NCBI GenBank assembly: GCA_045863195.1
Contig: BTUI01000007.1
Span: 86,080-150,079, forward strand
Direction of reading: 5' to 3'
Length of the DNA stretch: 64,000 nucleotides
Source: W-Chloroflexi-9 sp045863195
GTDB lineage: Bacteria > Chloroflexota > Dehalococcoidia > UBA2979
Shown here: positions 34,690 to 43,490 of the stretch, in pieces
How positions within the stretch are numbered: position 1 is the first letter of the stretch
Layout of the letters: the number at the start of each line of letters is the position of its first letter
Program-made: the position numbers and the translations under genes
Notes under the pieces: model-generated
Databases searched by the model: none
What the model saw: the letters and a program-made list of their open reading frames with translations, nothing else
Told to the model about the DNA's origin: nothing

Positions 34690-35808
34690 TTACTGGAGCG
34701 CGCCCACCGAGCGCATCAGTTCGATCGTCCCCTGCAGGTCGGACAGGTCGTTCAGGTCCAGGTCCGGCGGGGTCACGCTGGAGAGGCCCGGCAGGTCCGC
34801 GCTCGGCTGGACCGAGGCGATCACCGGGTACTCGAACGTCTGCTCGGAGAAGTAGCGCTGGCCCTCCTCGGAGAGCATGTACGCCATGAGCGCCTGCGCG
34901 GCCGCGGTGGACTTCGCCGTCTTCAGGATGCCGCCGCCGGCCACGCCCACCAGTGAGCCGATGTCCCCGGGGGCCGTGTAGTGGTTCGCCACCGGGAAGT
35001 CCGGGCCCTGGTCGCGCAGGAAGCCGAACAGGTAGTAGTGGTTCACGAGGCCCAGGTCGACCTCGCCATCCGCGACGGCCTGCACCACGCCGCCGTTGTT
35101 CGGGTAGACCACCGCGCCGTTGTCCAGCATGCCCTGGAGCCACGCACGCGCGGCGTCGTCACCCTCGACGAGGCGGAACGCCGTGACGAACGCCTGCAGC
35201 GAAGCGTTCGTGGGCGCCCAGCCCACGCGGCCCTGCCACTTCGGGTCGATCACGTCCTTCACGGACGTGGGCAGGTCCGCCTCCGCCACCGCGTCCTTGT
35301 TGTAGACGATCACACGCACGCGACCGGAGAGGCCCACCCAGCCGCCCTGGTTGGAGCGGAACTCCGCCGGCACCAGGTTGAGCAGCGAGGCGTCCAGCGG
35401 CGCAAACAGCCCCGCCTGCTCCACCGCACCCAGCGCGCCCGTGTCCTGCGCCAGGAACACGTCCGCCGGGCTGCGGCTGCCCTCTTCGAGGAGGGTGGCG
35501 GCCATCTCCGAGGAGGAGCCGTACTTCGCCTCGATCGTCACGCCGGTCGCCTCGGAAAACTGCTCGAGCAGTGGGGCGATGAGGGCCTCGTTGCGGCCGG
35601 AGTAGACGACCAGCGTCTGGCCCTCCAGCGATTCGGGCGTCGCCTCCGCGGTCGCCGCAGCGGTGGTGGCCGCCGCCGTCGCCGCAGCCGTCGCGTCCGC
35701 CGCCTCGTCGTCGGAGGAACATGCCACCGCAAACACGGCGGCGAGGGGGACCAGTGCGCCCAGCGCGAGGCGTCGCCAGCGCGACGCGGCCCCAGTGCGA
35801 AGAACCAT
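34690..35808 (-). CDS. Ferric iron ABC transporter, substrate-binding lipoprotein
   Basis: A 372-residue protein with a lipobox FAVAC and an Ala/Thr-rich linker, so it is anchored outside the membrane. The mature part matches family 1/FbpA-FutA ferric-binding proteins: 'LVVYSGRNEALIAPLLEQF', 'VFLAQDTGALG', 'GLSGRVRVIVYNKD' and 'GLVNHYYLFGF' with the paired Tyr that coordinates iron. Its permease and ATPase are at 38369-41010 on the other strand. The ATG at 35808 follows GTGGAGG; a GTG 12 bases upstream is less well placed. Confidence 0.92.
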   Translation of the reverse strand: MVLRTGAASRWRRLALGALVPLAAVFAVACSSDDEAADATAAATAAATTAAATAEATPESLEGQTLVVYSGRNEALIAPLLEQFSEATGVTIEAKYGSSSEMAATLLEEGSRSPADVFLAQDTGALGAVEQAGLFAPLDASLLNLVPAEFRSNQGGWVGLSGRVRVIVYNKDAVAEADLPTSVKDVIDPKWQGRVGWAPTNASLQAFVTAFRLVEGDDAARAWLQGMLDNGAVVYPNNGGVVQAVADGEVDLGLVNHYYLFGFLRDQGPDFPVANHYTAPGDIGSLVGVAGGGILKTAKSTAAAQALMAYMLSEEGQRYFSEQTFEYPVIASVQPSADLPGLSSVTPPDLDLNDLSDLQGTIELMRSVGALQ

Positions 35809-35854
35809 CAGAGCCTCCACGTCATCCCAGGCATCGCCTATGCAATGCCTGTGT

Positions 35855-35864
35855 CTCAGTTGTG
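35855..35864. promoter_or_regulatory. Motif shared with the permease promoter, copy 1
   Basis: CTCAGTTGTG, inside CAGT-TGTG-ACTG, lies about 50 bases upstream of the iron-binding protein gene. The same ten bases are found at 38334-38343. Confidence 0.4.
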
Positions 35865-36016
35865 ACTGTGGAGACTGGCACCATCCGAGCCTAAACGCAA
35901 CTTTGTCTGCAAGATTTTAAAGAAATACCGCCAAATAGGCACGAACGGACTCCGGCACGCTGCCGATCGGCGCGCGGGACGAGGAGAACGGAAGACGTTG
36001 GGGGCGACGCGAGGCG

Positions 36017-36124
36017 CTACAAGAGCGACCCGGTCCGGATCGTCCGCTCGATGGCGTAGACGATGAGGAGGCCCGCACCGACGGCAAGCCACTTCCAGTA
36101 GAACCGTCCGGGGTCTTCCAGCAT
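36017..36124 (-). CDS. 35-residue membrane peptide
   Basis: A short gene starting four bases after the stop of the FAD oxidoreductase, so translation is probably coupled. The product (MLEDPGRFYWKWLAVGAGLL...) has an aromatic/basic start, one hydrophobic helix at about 12-24 and a basic end (IERTIRTGSLL). A GCTAGGGGC ribosome site overlaps the upstream stop. No family is recognised; it may be an accessory subunit of the oxidase or a membrane anchor. Confidence 0.55.
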   Translation of the reverse strand: MLEDPGRFYWKWLAVGAGLLIVYAIERTIRTGSLL

Positions 36125-36128
36125 GCCC

Positions 36129-37286
36129 CTAGCCTACGGCCTTCGCGACCTGATCGGCGAGCGGCAGCGACGAGGTCAGCCCCGGTGACTCGATCCCGCC
36201 GAGGTGGACGTAGCCGCGGTCGTGCCAGACCAGGAAGTCCACCTGCCCCTGCCCCGGCTGCTGCAACTTCGGCCGGTACCCCACCTGCCCGGGCGCGATC
36301 TGGTCAGCGCGCAGCCCCGGCAGGAATCGACGCCCCGCTTCCAGGAAGCGCGCCGCCCACGCCTCGTCAGGCGCGTGCCGGTAATCGAGCGGTGTCTCTC
36401 CCGCGATCCATTCGGTGGACGGCCCGAGGTGGACGCCGCCCTCCACGTCCACCGTCAGATGCAGCCCCAGCCCGCCCGCGGCGTGCTCCGGCAGCGGGTA
36501 GACCGGCCGGCTCACGCGCCGCGCGACGGCCGGATCCACCACGTCGTAGTAGCGCCCCACGTTCACCGTCTGCCGCAGCACCGGCACCTCCACGCCGTCG
36601 TGCAGCCCGCCGTCCAGCGGGTAGCCGGCAAGCGCAGCGATGTCCGACGCGCGCAGCCCGGCCGAGTTCACCAGCAACGCACACGCCACCTCCGAGCGGA
36701 CACCGTCCGCATCCTCGAGCGCGACACGGAACCCCTCGCCCGTGCGCTCGATGCCCGTGACCGCATGCCGGTACACGATGAGCGCGCCGTGGTCGCGCGC
36801 GGCGGCCTCCAGTGAGCGCGCGTACGCGAACGCATCGACAACGCCGGTGCTGGGCGACCAGATCGCCTCGAGCGCCGGCAGGTCCGGCTCCAGCGCCGCG
36901 ATCCGGTCGCGGCCGATGCGCTCCACGCCACGCACCTCGTTCGCGACGGCCTGCCGGTACACCTCGTCGAGGCCGCCCCGCTCCTCCTCGGTAAAGGCGG
37001 CGATCAGCTTGCCGGTGCGCCTCACCGCGACACCGCGCGCCTCGCACCACTCGTAGAGGGCGGCGTTGCCCTCCCAGCAGAGGCGATGCTTCAGCGACCC
37101 CGTGGGGTAGTAGATCGAGGCGTGGACGACGCCGCTGTTGTGCGAGGAGGTCTCGCGCGCCGGCCCCTCGTGGCGCTCGATGACCAGCACGGAGCGGTCG
37201 CGAGACAGCCGCTCTGCGACCGCCAGGCCGACCACGCCGGCGCCAATGACCACGACCTCCGCGTCCAGCGATCGCGGCGCGGTCAT
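36129..37286 (-). CDS. FAD-dependent oxidoreductase, L-2-hydroxyglutarate oxidase type
   Basis: A 385-residue flavoprotein. The FAD motif is VVVIGAGVVGLAVAERL (about 11-27), then 'ETSSHNSGVVHASIYYPTGSLK' and 'GRYYDVV', as in LhgO and YgaF. The C-terminal 'YVHLGGIESPGLTSSLPLADQVA' completes the FAD pocket. The likely reaction is oxidation of L-2-hydroxyglutarate to 2-oxoglutarate, with electrons going to the quinone pool. The start overlaps the previous gene as ATGA. Confidence 0.88.
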   Translation of the reverse strand: MTAPRSLDAEVVVIGAGVVGLAVAERLSRDRSVLVIERHEGPARETSSHNSGVVHASIYYPTGSLKHRLCWEGNAALYEWCEARGVAVRRTGKLIAAFTEEERGGLDEVYRQAVANEVRGVERIGRDRIAALEPDLPALEAIWSPSTGVVDAFAYARSLEAAARDHGALIVYRHAVTGIERTGEGFRVALEDADGVRSEVACALLVNSAGLRASDIAALAGYPLDGGLHDGVEVPVLRQTVNVGRYYDVVDPAVARRVSRPVYPLPEHAAGGLGLHLTVDVEGGVHLGPSTEWIAGETPLDYRHAPDEAWAARFLEAGRRFLPGLRADQIAPGQVGYRPKLQQPGQGQVDFLVWHDRGYVHLGGIESPGLTSSLPLADQVAKAVG

Positions 37287-38197
37287 GCCGAGGTGACCTG
37301 GCCGTCCGCGGTGACGACGATGTGCGACGCCTGCACGTGTTCGAGGCGCGCGCCCGGCGCGACGAGCGCGTCCGACAGCGTCACGTCCACCAACCGCGCG
37401 CCCGCTCCCACCACCACGTTCGGGCCGAGCGTGCAGCCCTCGATCACCGCGTCCGGCGCGGCGAGGACGGGGGCATCGAGCAGCGCGGCCTGCGTGCGGA
37501 GCAGGCTCGCGAGCGTGCCGGTATCGAACCAGTCGCCGGGGAACGCCGCGCCGCCGATCGTGCCGTGGCCCTCGCGCAGCATCACCTCCAGCGTGCCGGA
37601 GAGTTCCACCTCCCCGCGCGGGCTGATCAGCGGGTGCGCGCGCAGATACTCCACGGCGGACGGCGCGAGCATCCAGATGCCGACCAGCGCGAGGTTGGAG
37701 CGCGGCTCCGCCGGCTTCTCGACCAGGTCCACGACCCGATCGCCCTCCAGCACGACGATCCCCATCTCCTTCGGGCGGTCGGTCTCGTGCAGCGTCAACC
37801 TGGCGTCGTAGCGCGAAGCGGTGAACGCGCGCACCTGCGGGCCCAGGTCGCCGCGCAGCACCGTGTCCACGGCGGCGACGACCACGTGGCGGCCGTCCAG
37901 CGCGCTGCCGGCGCTGAGGAGTGCGTCGCCCGAGCCGCGCGGCACCATCTGGCGGGCCACGGAGACCCGCATCCCGGCCGGCGCGCACGCCTCGGCGGCG
38001 GGGCCGGTGCGGTCGTCGTCCGCGCCCACCACCACCACCACCTCGCGGATCCCGGCCGCGCTCAGGAGGTCGAGCGAGTACGCGATCAGTGGCCGGTTGA
38101 GGAGCGGGATGAGGGACTTCGGCATCCCCTCGGAAAGGGGACGGAGGCGCGTGGCGCGCCCTCCGGTGAGGATGACACCCAGCGGTTCCAGCGGCAC
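37283..38197 (-). CDS. Sugar-phosphate nucleotidyltransferase
   Basis: A 304-residue protein with the nucleotidyltransferase signature GVILTGGRATRLRPLSEGMPKSL, although one expected Gly position is Ala ('GGRATRL'). It contains 'VVAAVDTVLRGDLG' and 'DWFDTGT', the late Asp-Thr-Gly segment, followed by a left-handed beta-helix-like tail with 'GCTLGPNVVVGAGARLVDV'. It should make an NDP-sugar. The GTG start follows GGAGGGGCCT. It shares the transcript with the oxidase, although the two functions are unrelated. Confidence 0.88.
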   Translation of the reverse strand: MPLEPLGVILTGGRATRLRPLSEGMPKSLIPLLNRPLIAYSLDLLSAAGIREVVVVVGADDDRTGPAAEACAPAGMRVSVARQMVPRGSGDALLSAGSALDGRHVVVAAVDTVLRGDLGPQVRAFTASRYDARLTLHETDRPKEMGIVVLEGDRVVDLVEKPAEPRSNLALVGIWMLAPSAVEYLRAHPLISPRGEVELSGTLEVMLREGHGTIGGAAFPGDWFDTGTLASLLRTQAALLDAPVLAAPDAVIEGCTLGPNVVVGAGARLVDVTLSDALVAPGARLEHVQASHIVVTADGQVTSA

Positions 38198-38333
38198 AGG
38201 CCCCTCCGGCGACGAGATTTGGCGGCTGCGCGCAGTCTCGCACAGGGCCGCCTCGGCCGCCGCGTGCCCGTCCTGACGGCCTGCGATACGCTCGGTTCAG
38301 CAAGTGATGACTCACTCAACGACTGTGATGGCA

Positions 38334-38343
38334 CTCAGTTGTG
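38334..38343. promoter_or_regulatory. Motif shared with the iron-binding protein promoter, copy 2
   Basis: CTCAGTTGTG lies 26 bases before the permease GTG. Nearby are AGTGA-TGAC-TCACT (an inverted repeat) and a second CACTCA. It is a candidate regulator site for the iron transporter. Confidence 0.4.
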
Positions 38344-38368
38344 CCCGCAGTCCGGGAGCAGCGAGCGC

Positions 38369-39973
38369 GTGACGAGCCTGCCCCTCCCCCACCGGCGGAT
38401 CGCCCGCTGGACGCGTGGACACGCGCCCGGCCCGTGGCTGGTGCTCGCCGGGCTGATCGTTGGCGGCGCGAGCCTCGTACCGCCCGTCTACCTCGTGGTG
38501 CGCGCGCTGGAGAGCGCCGGGAGCGCGGTCGACGTGCTCACCGCCCCCAGCACTCGATCGCTGCTCCTGCGCTCGCTCCTCTTCGCCGCCGCCGTCACCG
38601 CCTGCGCGACGGCGATCGCGCTGCCGATGGCGTGGCTCGTCGAGCGTTCCGATCTCGCGGGACGTCGCGCGATCGGCATCGTGGCGGCGCTGCCGCTCGC
38701 GGTGCCGTCGTACGTGGGAGCGCTCACGTTCATCGCCGCGTTCGGCCCCCGCGGCCTGCTCCAGGGGTGGCTGGAGCCGCTGGGGGTGGAACGCCTGCCC
38801 TCGATCTACGGGTTCTTCGGCGCCACCTTCGCGCTCACGATGTTCACGTACCCGTACCTGTTCCTGACCCTGCGCCCCGCCCTCGCCACGCTCGACCCGC
38901 GCCTCGAGGAGATGTCGCGCACCTTCGGCTACGGGCGGTGGTTCACCTTCACGCGCATCGTGCTGCCGCAGGTGCGACCGGCGCTGTTCTCGGGCGGCCT
39001 GCTCGTCGCGCTATACGCGCTCTCCGATTTCGGCACGCCGGCGCTGATGCGCTTCGACTCCTTCACGCGCGTGATCTTCATCCGCTACCAGTCCGCCTTC
39101 GACCGCGGCAACGCCGCCACGCTCGCCCTGCTGCTCGCCGCGCTCGCGCTCGTCGTCGTCGCGATCGAGGTGTTCGGGCGGAGCCGCCGACGGTCGGATG
39201 GCGTGCGCGATGCCGGGCGGCCGCCCGTCCCGGTCGCCCTCGGACGCTGGCGCTGGCCGGCCTATGCCTTCGTTGCGGGCGTCGTCGGCCTCGCGCTCGT
39301 GCTGCCGATCGCCGTGCTGCTCCACTGGATCCAGCGAGGTGTCGCCGCCGGCGTCGCCTTCCGAGGCGTGACGGACGTCATCGCCGATTCCGTCCTCGTC
39401 GCCGCGCTCGCGGCCGGCCTCGCCGCGGCCGCCGCGCTGCCGGTCGCGATCCTCGGCGTGCGGCATCGCGGCCACTGGTTCAGCCGCGCGGTCGAGGTGC
39501 TGTCGTACACCGGCTATGCGCTCCCAGGTCTCGTCGTCGGCCTCGCGCTCGTGTTCACGGCGATCCGGGTCTCCTGGCTCTACCAGTCGGTCACGATCCT
39601 CGTCCTGGCCTACGTCATGCTCTTCCTGCCGCAGGCGACGAACGCCACGCGGGTCGCGCTGCTCCGTGTCCGCCCCTCGATGGAAGAGGCCGCGCGCGGC
39701 CTCGGGCGGCGGCCGGGCGGGGTGTTGCGCACGATCACGATCCCGCTCGCCGGTCGAGGGGTGATGGCGGGCGCGGCGCTCGTCTTCCTCACCACGATCA
39801 AGGAGCTCCCCGCCACGCTGATCCTCGCGCCGCCGGGATTCCAGACGCTCGCCACGCGTGTCTGGTCCGCCTCCAGCGACGTCCGCTACGCGGAGGCGGC
39901 GCTGCCGGCGCTGATGCTCGTGGGCATCTCGCTCGTCGCGCTCGTCGTGCTGAACTACGGATCGAGGCGGTAG
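38369..39973 (+). CDS. Ferric iron ABC transporter permease (fused halves)
   Basis: A 534-residue membrane protein with about 12 helices in two repeats of the FbpB type. Each half has an EAA loop facing the ATPase: 'EMSRTFGYGRWFTFTRIVLPQVRPAL' (first) and 'EEAARGLGRRPGGVLRTITIPLAGRG' (second). It forms the channel for ferric iron together with the ATPase that follows. The GTG start follows GGGAGCAGCG. The next ATG lies two bases past its stop. Confidence 0.92.
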   Translation: MTSLPLPHRRIARWTRGHAPGPWLVLAGLIVGGASLVPPVYLVVRALESAGSAVDVLTAPSTRSLLLRSLLFAAAVTACATAIALPMAWLVERSDLAGRRAIGIVAALPLAVPSYVGALTFIAAFGPRGLLQGWLEPLGVERLPSIYGFFGATFALTMFTYPYLFLTLRPALATLDPRLEEMSRTFGYGRWFTFTRIVLPQVRPALFSGGLLVALYALSDFGTPALMRFDSFTRVIFIRYQSAFDRGNAATLALLLAALALVVVAIEVFGRSRRRSDGVRDAGRPPVPVALGRWRWPAYAFVAGVVGLALVLPIAVLLHWIQRGVAAGVAFRGVTDVIADSVLVAALAAGLAAAAALPVAILGVRHRGHWFSRAVEVLSYTGYALPGLVVGLALVFTAIRVSWLYQSVTILVLAYVMLFLPQATNATRVALLRVRPSMEEAARGLGRRPGGVLRTITIPLAGRGVMAGAALVFLTTIKELPATLILAPPGFQTLATRVWSASSDVRYAEAALPALMLVGISLVALVVLNYGSRR

Positions 39974-39975
39974 CG

Positions 39976-41010
39976 ATGCCCGACCCGTTGCGCGTGGCCG
40001 TCCGAGCACAATCGCTCACCTGTCGCCTCGGTGACCACCTGGCCGTGCGCGACCTCTCGCTGGAGGTGCACGCCGGCGAGCTGTTCGCCATCCTCGGGCC
40101 GTCTGGCTGCGGCAAGACGACCTCGCTCCGCCTCCTCGCGGGGTTCGAGCGGCCGGAGAGCGGGGGTCTCTGGCTCTTCGACGACGCCGTGGCGGGACCG
40201 GACGGCTTCGTGCCGCCGGAGCGACGGCGCGTGGGCATGGTGTTCCAGGACTACGCGCTCTTCCCGCACATGAGCGTGGCGGAGAACGTGGCCTACGGCC
40301 TGCCGAAGACGGCGGAGCGGGCCGCCCGCGTGCAGGAGGTACTGGAACTCACCGGCCTCGGCGCGCTGGGCGCGCGCGCCGTGCACGAGCTCTCCGGCGG
40401 CGAGCAGCAGCGCGTCGCACTGGCCCGCGCGCTCGCCCCCCGCCCGCGCCTGCTCCTCCTCGATGAGCCGTTCTCCAACCTCGACCCGTCGCTCCGGGCA
40501 CGCGTGCGCGCCGAGGTGCGCGCAATCGTGAAGCTCGCCGGCACCACGGCGGTGCTGGTGACGCACGACCAGGAGGAGGCGCTCTCGATCGCGGACCGCA
40601 TCGCCTTCATGTGGCGCGGACGCGTGGAGCAGGTGGGCACCCCGGACGAGATCTACTCCCGCCCCACCACCGTGCACGCTGCAGACTTCATCGGCGACGC
40701 GAACATCTACCGGCTCCACGCGGAGGGCGGGCGTGTGCGCAGCCCCTTCGGCGACCTCGACGTCCCCGAGGGCGCCGATCACGTCGCCGTGGTCGTGCGG
40801 CCGGAGGAGCTGCAGATCATGGCCGGCGGCATCGGCGGCATCGTGATCGCGCGCGAGTACTACGGCCACGACCAGGTGCTGCACGTGAGGCTGCACAACG
40901 GTGCGGAGGTGCGGGTCCGCGTGGGGCCACACGAGCGCCTCGGCGGCGCCGGCCCGATCGCCCTCGGCCTGCGCTCGCAGCCGCTGGTGCTCCCCGTCGC
41001 GGACGAGTAG
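39976..41010 (+). CDS. Ferric iron ABC transporter ATPase
   Basis: A 344-residue ATPase of the FbpC type. Walker A is GPSGCGKTT, the signature LSGGEQQR, Walker B LLLLDEPFSNLD and the switch H in 'VTHDQEEAL'. A C-terminal TOBE-like domain starts near 'ADFIGDANIYRL'. It powers the permease immediately upstream; the two genes form one unit. The substrate-binding protein is encoded about 2.6 kb away on the other strand. Confidence 0.94.
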   Translation: MPDPLRVAVRAQSLTCRLGDHLAVRDLSLEVHAGELFAILGPSGCGKTTSLRLLAGFERPESGGLWLFDDAVAGPDGFVPPERRRVGMVFQDYALFPHMSVAENVAYGLPKTAERAARVQEVLELTGLGALGARAVHELSGGEQQRVALARALAPRPRLLLLDEPFSNLDPSLRARVRAEVRAIVKLAGTTAVLVTHDQEEALSIADRIAFMWRGRVEQVGTPDEIYSRPTTVHAADFIGDANIYRLHAEGGRVRSPFGDLDVPEGADHVAVVVRPEELQIMAGGIGGIVIAREYYGHDQVLHVRLHNGAEVRVRVGPHERLGGAGPIALGLRSQPLVLPVADE

Positions 41011-41015
41011 CCCGC

Positions 41016-41021
41016 TACGAT
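41016..41021 (+). promoter_or_regulatory. Candidate leaderless -10 box (TACGAT)
   Basis: TACGAT ends seven bases before the ATG of the ClpS-like gene at 41029, with no ribosome site in between. The -35 region is weak. Confidence 0.35.
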
Positions 41022-41028
41022 CACCGCG

Positions 41029-41364
41029 ATGTCCCCGTCCGCCGTCACTCGTCCCACGGTCACGCCCGGCCGGATCGAACTCGCCGAGCCCGAACTCGAC
41101 CGGCTCTGGCGGCTCGTGCTGCTGGACGACAACGACCACACGTACGACTACGTCATCGAGATGCTCGGCGCGGTCTTCGGCTACGCGCGGGAGAAGGCGT
41201 TCGCCCTCGCCCGGATCGTGGACACGGAGGGCCGCGTCACCCTCATGACCGCCGAGCGCGAGGCGTGCGAGGCAAAACAGGCCGCCGTGCACGCGTACGG
41301 CGCGGACCCGCGCATCCCCCGCTCAAAGGGCTCCATGACCGCGATCGTCGAGCAGCTCGACTGA
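41029..41364 (+). CDS. ClpS-like protein, divergent
   Basis: A 111-residue protein with the ClpS core 'WRLVLLDDNDHTYDYVIEMLGAVFGY...ARIVDTEGRVTL'. In the canonical N-degron pocket the Asn-Asp-Asp becomes Asp-Asn-Asp and the key His becomes Asp. It therefore may bind the Clp unfoldase without the normal N-degron specificity. The canonical paralogue is at 44278-44601. There is no Shine-Dalgarno sequence at the start. Confidence 0.75.
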   Translation: MSPSAVTRPTVTPGRIELAEPELDRLWRLVLLDDNDHTYDYVIEMLGAVFGYAREKAFALARIVDTEGRVTLMTAEREACEAKQAAVHAYGADPRIPRSKGSMTAIVEQLD

Positions 41365-41395
41365 GGCGCTCGGCGACGTTCACGGCCTCGCAGAA

Positions 41396-41407
41396 CGATT
41401 ACAATCG
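41396..41407 (+). promoter_or_regulatory. Candidate -10 box inside a 12-bp palindrome
   Basis: TACAAT (41400-41405) lies within the perfect palindrome CGATT-AC-AATCG, 32 bases before the DUF1761 ATG. The -35 element (about 41378-41383) is weak. The palindrome may be an operator. Confidence 0.4.
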
Positions 41408-41436
41408 TGTTGCGGTCGGGGGTGCTGGAGGGCTGA

Positions 41437-41844
41437 ATGAACCTCGCATCCTTCGATATCAACTACGTGGCGGCCGTCGCCGGGGGCGTCGCCTACTTCG
41501 CACTCGGCGCGCTCTGGTACACGGCGCTCTTCGGCGCGAAGTACCGCGCGCTCCGCGGCATCTCCGAGGCGGAGGCGACGAGCCCGCCGGTGATGATGGC
41601 GATCACCGGCGTCGCCGGGATCGTCACGACGATGGTCGTCGGCCTGCTCTACGAATGGGGCGGCGGTGACGGCGTGGTCGACGGCATCGTCGTCGGCCTG
41701 ATCGTCGGCGTCGGCGTCGTCGCGGCAGAAGCGCTCAAGAGCGTGGTGTACGAGGGCCATTCATGGGCGCTGTACGCGGTGAACAACGGCTACGCCGTGC
41801 TGGGCGTGGGCCTGGCCGGGGCGGTCTACTCGCTACTCGCATGA
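41437..41844 (+). CDS. DUF1761 membrane protein
   Basis: A 135-residue protein with four hydrophobic segments (about 10-30, 50-68, 77-97 and 112-132). 'AYFALGALWYTALFG' resembles the DUF1761 opening, a conserved membrane family of unknown function. GGAGGGCTGA precedes the ATG. It lies between the ClpS-like gene and the acyl-CoA ligase, all in the same direction. Confidence 0.8.
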   Translation: MNLASFDINYVAAVAGGVAYFALGALWYTALFGAKYRALRGISEAEATSPPVMMAITGVAGIVTTMVVGLLYEWGGGDGVVDGIVVGLIVGVGVVAAEALKSVVYEGHSWALYAVNNGYAVLGVGLAGAVYSLLA

Positions 41845-41863
41845 GCGACGGGGAGGCCGCGCG

Positions 41864-41869
41864 TACACT
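41864..41869 (+). promoter_or_regulatory. Candidate leaderless -10 box (TACACT)
   Basis: TACACT ends six bases before the GTG of the acyl-CoA ligase. A GGGAGG 20 bases upstream of the GTG is too far to serve it well. Confidence 0.4.
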
Positions 41870-41875
41870 GGCGGG

Positions 41876-43411
41876 GTGACCCCACCGGACGCCGCGGCCT
41901 CCTCCCCTCTGAACCTCGCGCGCTGGTGCCTCGGCGACCGCGCGGAGGATCCCGCGCGGTCGGACGCCCCCGCCTTCACCTTCGTCTTCGAGGACGGCGA
42001 CACGCGCACGTGGACCGCTGCCGAGGCGTGGGCGCGCGTCCAGCGCATCGGCCGCGGGCTGCTGGCGCGCGGGCTGGAGCGCGGCGACCGCGTGCTCGTC
42101 CGCCTGCCCCACTCACCCGACTACGCCTTCGCCTTCCTCGGCGCGACCGCCGCCGGCCTCGTCCCGATCCCCGCCTCCCCTGCCCTGACGAACGAGGAAG
42201 CCGAGTTCCTCGCGTCCGACTCGGAAGCGCGCGGCGCCGTCACCACCGCCGCGCTGCGCCTCCCAGGCTTCACCGGGACGTGGGTGGATGCCGCCGACCT
42301 CGACGCGATCGACGGGCCGGGGCCGCTGCCGGAGACGCTCGCCGAGGACCCGGCGTTCCTCATCTACACCTCCGGCACCACCGATCGGCCGAAGGGCGTG
42401 CTACACGCCCACCGCACCGTGTACGGCCGGGCGCTGATGCGGGAGGCATGGCAGGGCTTCCGCCCCGGCGACGTGACGCTGCACGCCGGTACGCTCAACT
42501 GGTCCTACACGCTCGGCGTGGGGCTGATCGACCCATGGGCCGCGGGGGCGCACGCGGTCCTCGCCGCGGGCGTCACCGGCGGCGACGGCTGGCCCGCGCT
42601 CATGGCGCGCCTCGGCGTCACCGTGTTCGCCGCCGTGCCCACCGTGTACCGCCAGATGCTGAAGTACGGACGGCCGGAGGCGCACGACCTGTCGCGGCTG
42701 CGTCACGTCCTCTGCGCCGGCGAGCCGCTGCCGCCGAGCCTCCTGGAGGAGTGGCGGGCACGCGCCGGGACGGAGATGTACGAGTCGCTCGGCATGACCG
42801 AGGTCAGCACGTACATCTCCAGCGGCCCTGACACGCCCGTCCGGCCCGGGTCGCCCGGCCGCCCGCAGCCCGGACGCCGCGTCGCGATCCTCGACGCCGA
42901 GTCGTCCGAGGCACGCCTGCTCCCCCCGGGTGAGGTCGGCCTGCTGGCGGTGCACCGCAGCGACCCCGGCCTGATGCTCGGCTACTGGCGTCGGCCGGAG
43001 GAGCAGGCGGAGGTGTTCCACGGCGAGTGGTTCACCGGCGGCGACCTGGCGGCGATCGACGCGGACGGGTACGTCTGGTTCCACGGCCGCCACGACGACC
43101 TCATCAAGTCGTTCGGCTACCGGCTCTCCCCCGTGGAGATCGAGCACACGCTCGCCGCCGCACCCGGCGTGCTGGAGGTCGCCGTGATCGGCCTGACCGT
43201 GGAGGCCGGTAAGACGCTCGTCACGGCGTGCGTGGTGCCACAGCCGGACACCCCGCTCCGCACCGACGCGATCGAGGCGTTCGCGGCGCAGCACCTGGCG
43301 GAGTACAAGCGTCCGCACCAGTACCTGCTGCACGCGGAGCCGCTGCCCCGCACCCGCAACGGGAAACTACTGCGGCGCGCCCTCATCGACCGGTACGCCT
43401 CCCGCACCTAG
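41876..43411 (+). CDS. AMP-binding acyl-CoA ligase
   Basis: A 511-residue adenylate-forming enzyme that should activate a carboxylic acid with ATP and CoA. The P-loop is LIYTSGTTDRPKG (about 162-174), then 'YESLGMTEVS', and the C-terminal hinge 'GDLAAIDADGYVWFHGRHDDLIKSFGYRLSPVEIE' and the catalytic Lys in 'TRNGKLLRR'. The overall look is closest to benzoate-CoA ligase or medium-chain acyl-CoA synthetase. The substrate is open. It begins with GTG and probably lacks a leader. Confidence 0.93.
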   Translation: MTPPDAAASSPLNLARWCLGDRAEDPARSDAPAFTFVFEDGDTRTWTAAEAWARVQRIGRGLLARGLERGDRVLVRLPHSPDYAFAFLGATAAGLVPIPASPALTNEEAEFLASDSEARGAVTTAALRLPGFTGTWVDAADLDAIDGPGPLPETLAEDPAFLIYTSGTTDRPKGVLHAHRTVYGRALMREAWQGFRPGDVTLHAGTLNWSYTLGVGLIDPWAAGAHAVLAAGVTGGDGWPALMARLGVTVFAAVPTVYRQMLKYGRPEAHDLSRLRHVLCAGEPLPPSLLEEWRARAGTEMYESLGMTEVSTYISSGPDTPVRPGSPGRPQPGRRVAILDAESSEARLLPPGEVGLLAVHRSDPGLMLGYWRRPEEQAEVFHGEWFTGGDLAAIDADGYVWFHGRHDDLIKSFGYRLSPVEIEHTLAAAPGVLEVAVIGLTVEAGKTLVTACVVPQPDTPLRTDAIEAFAAQHLAEYKRPHQYLLHAEPLPRTRNGKLLRRALIDRYASRT

Positions 43412-43490
43412 CTCGCGCGTGGTTGCGGCGCACCCTGCGCCGCGCCATGCTGCACACCTGCCGCCGGAGCGCGGCCGAGAGGAGCCCCGG

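Noticed and set aside
36129..38315. Longer frame over the oxidase and its upstream region, as if the oxidase were fused to a second domain
   Set aside because: The upstream part is in the shadow of the nucleotidyltransferase gene. The oxidase has a clear FAD start at 37286 with an ATGA overlap.
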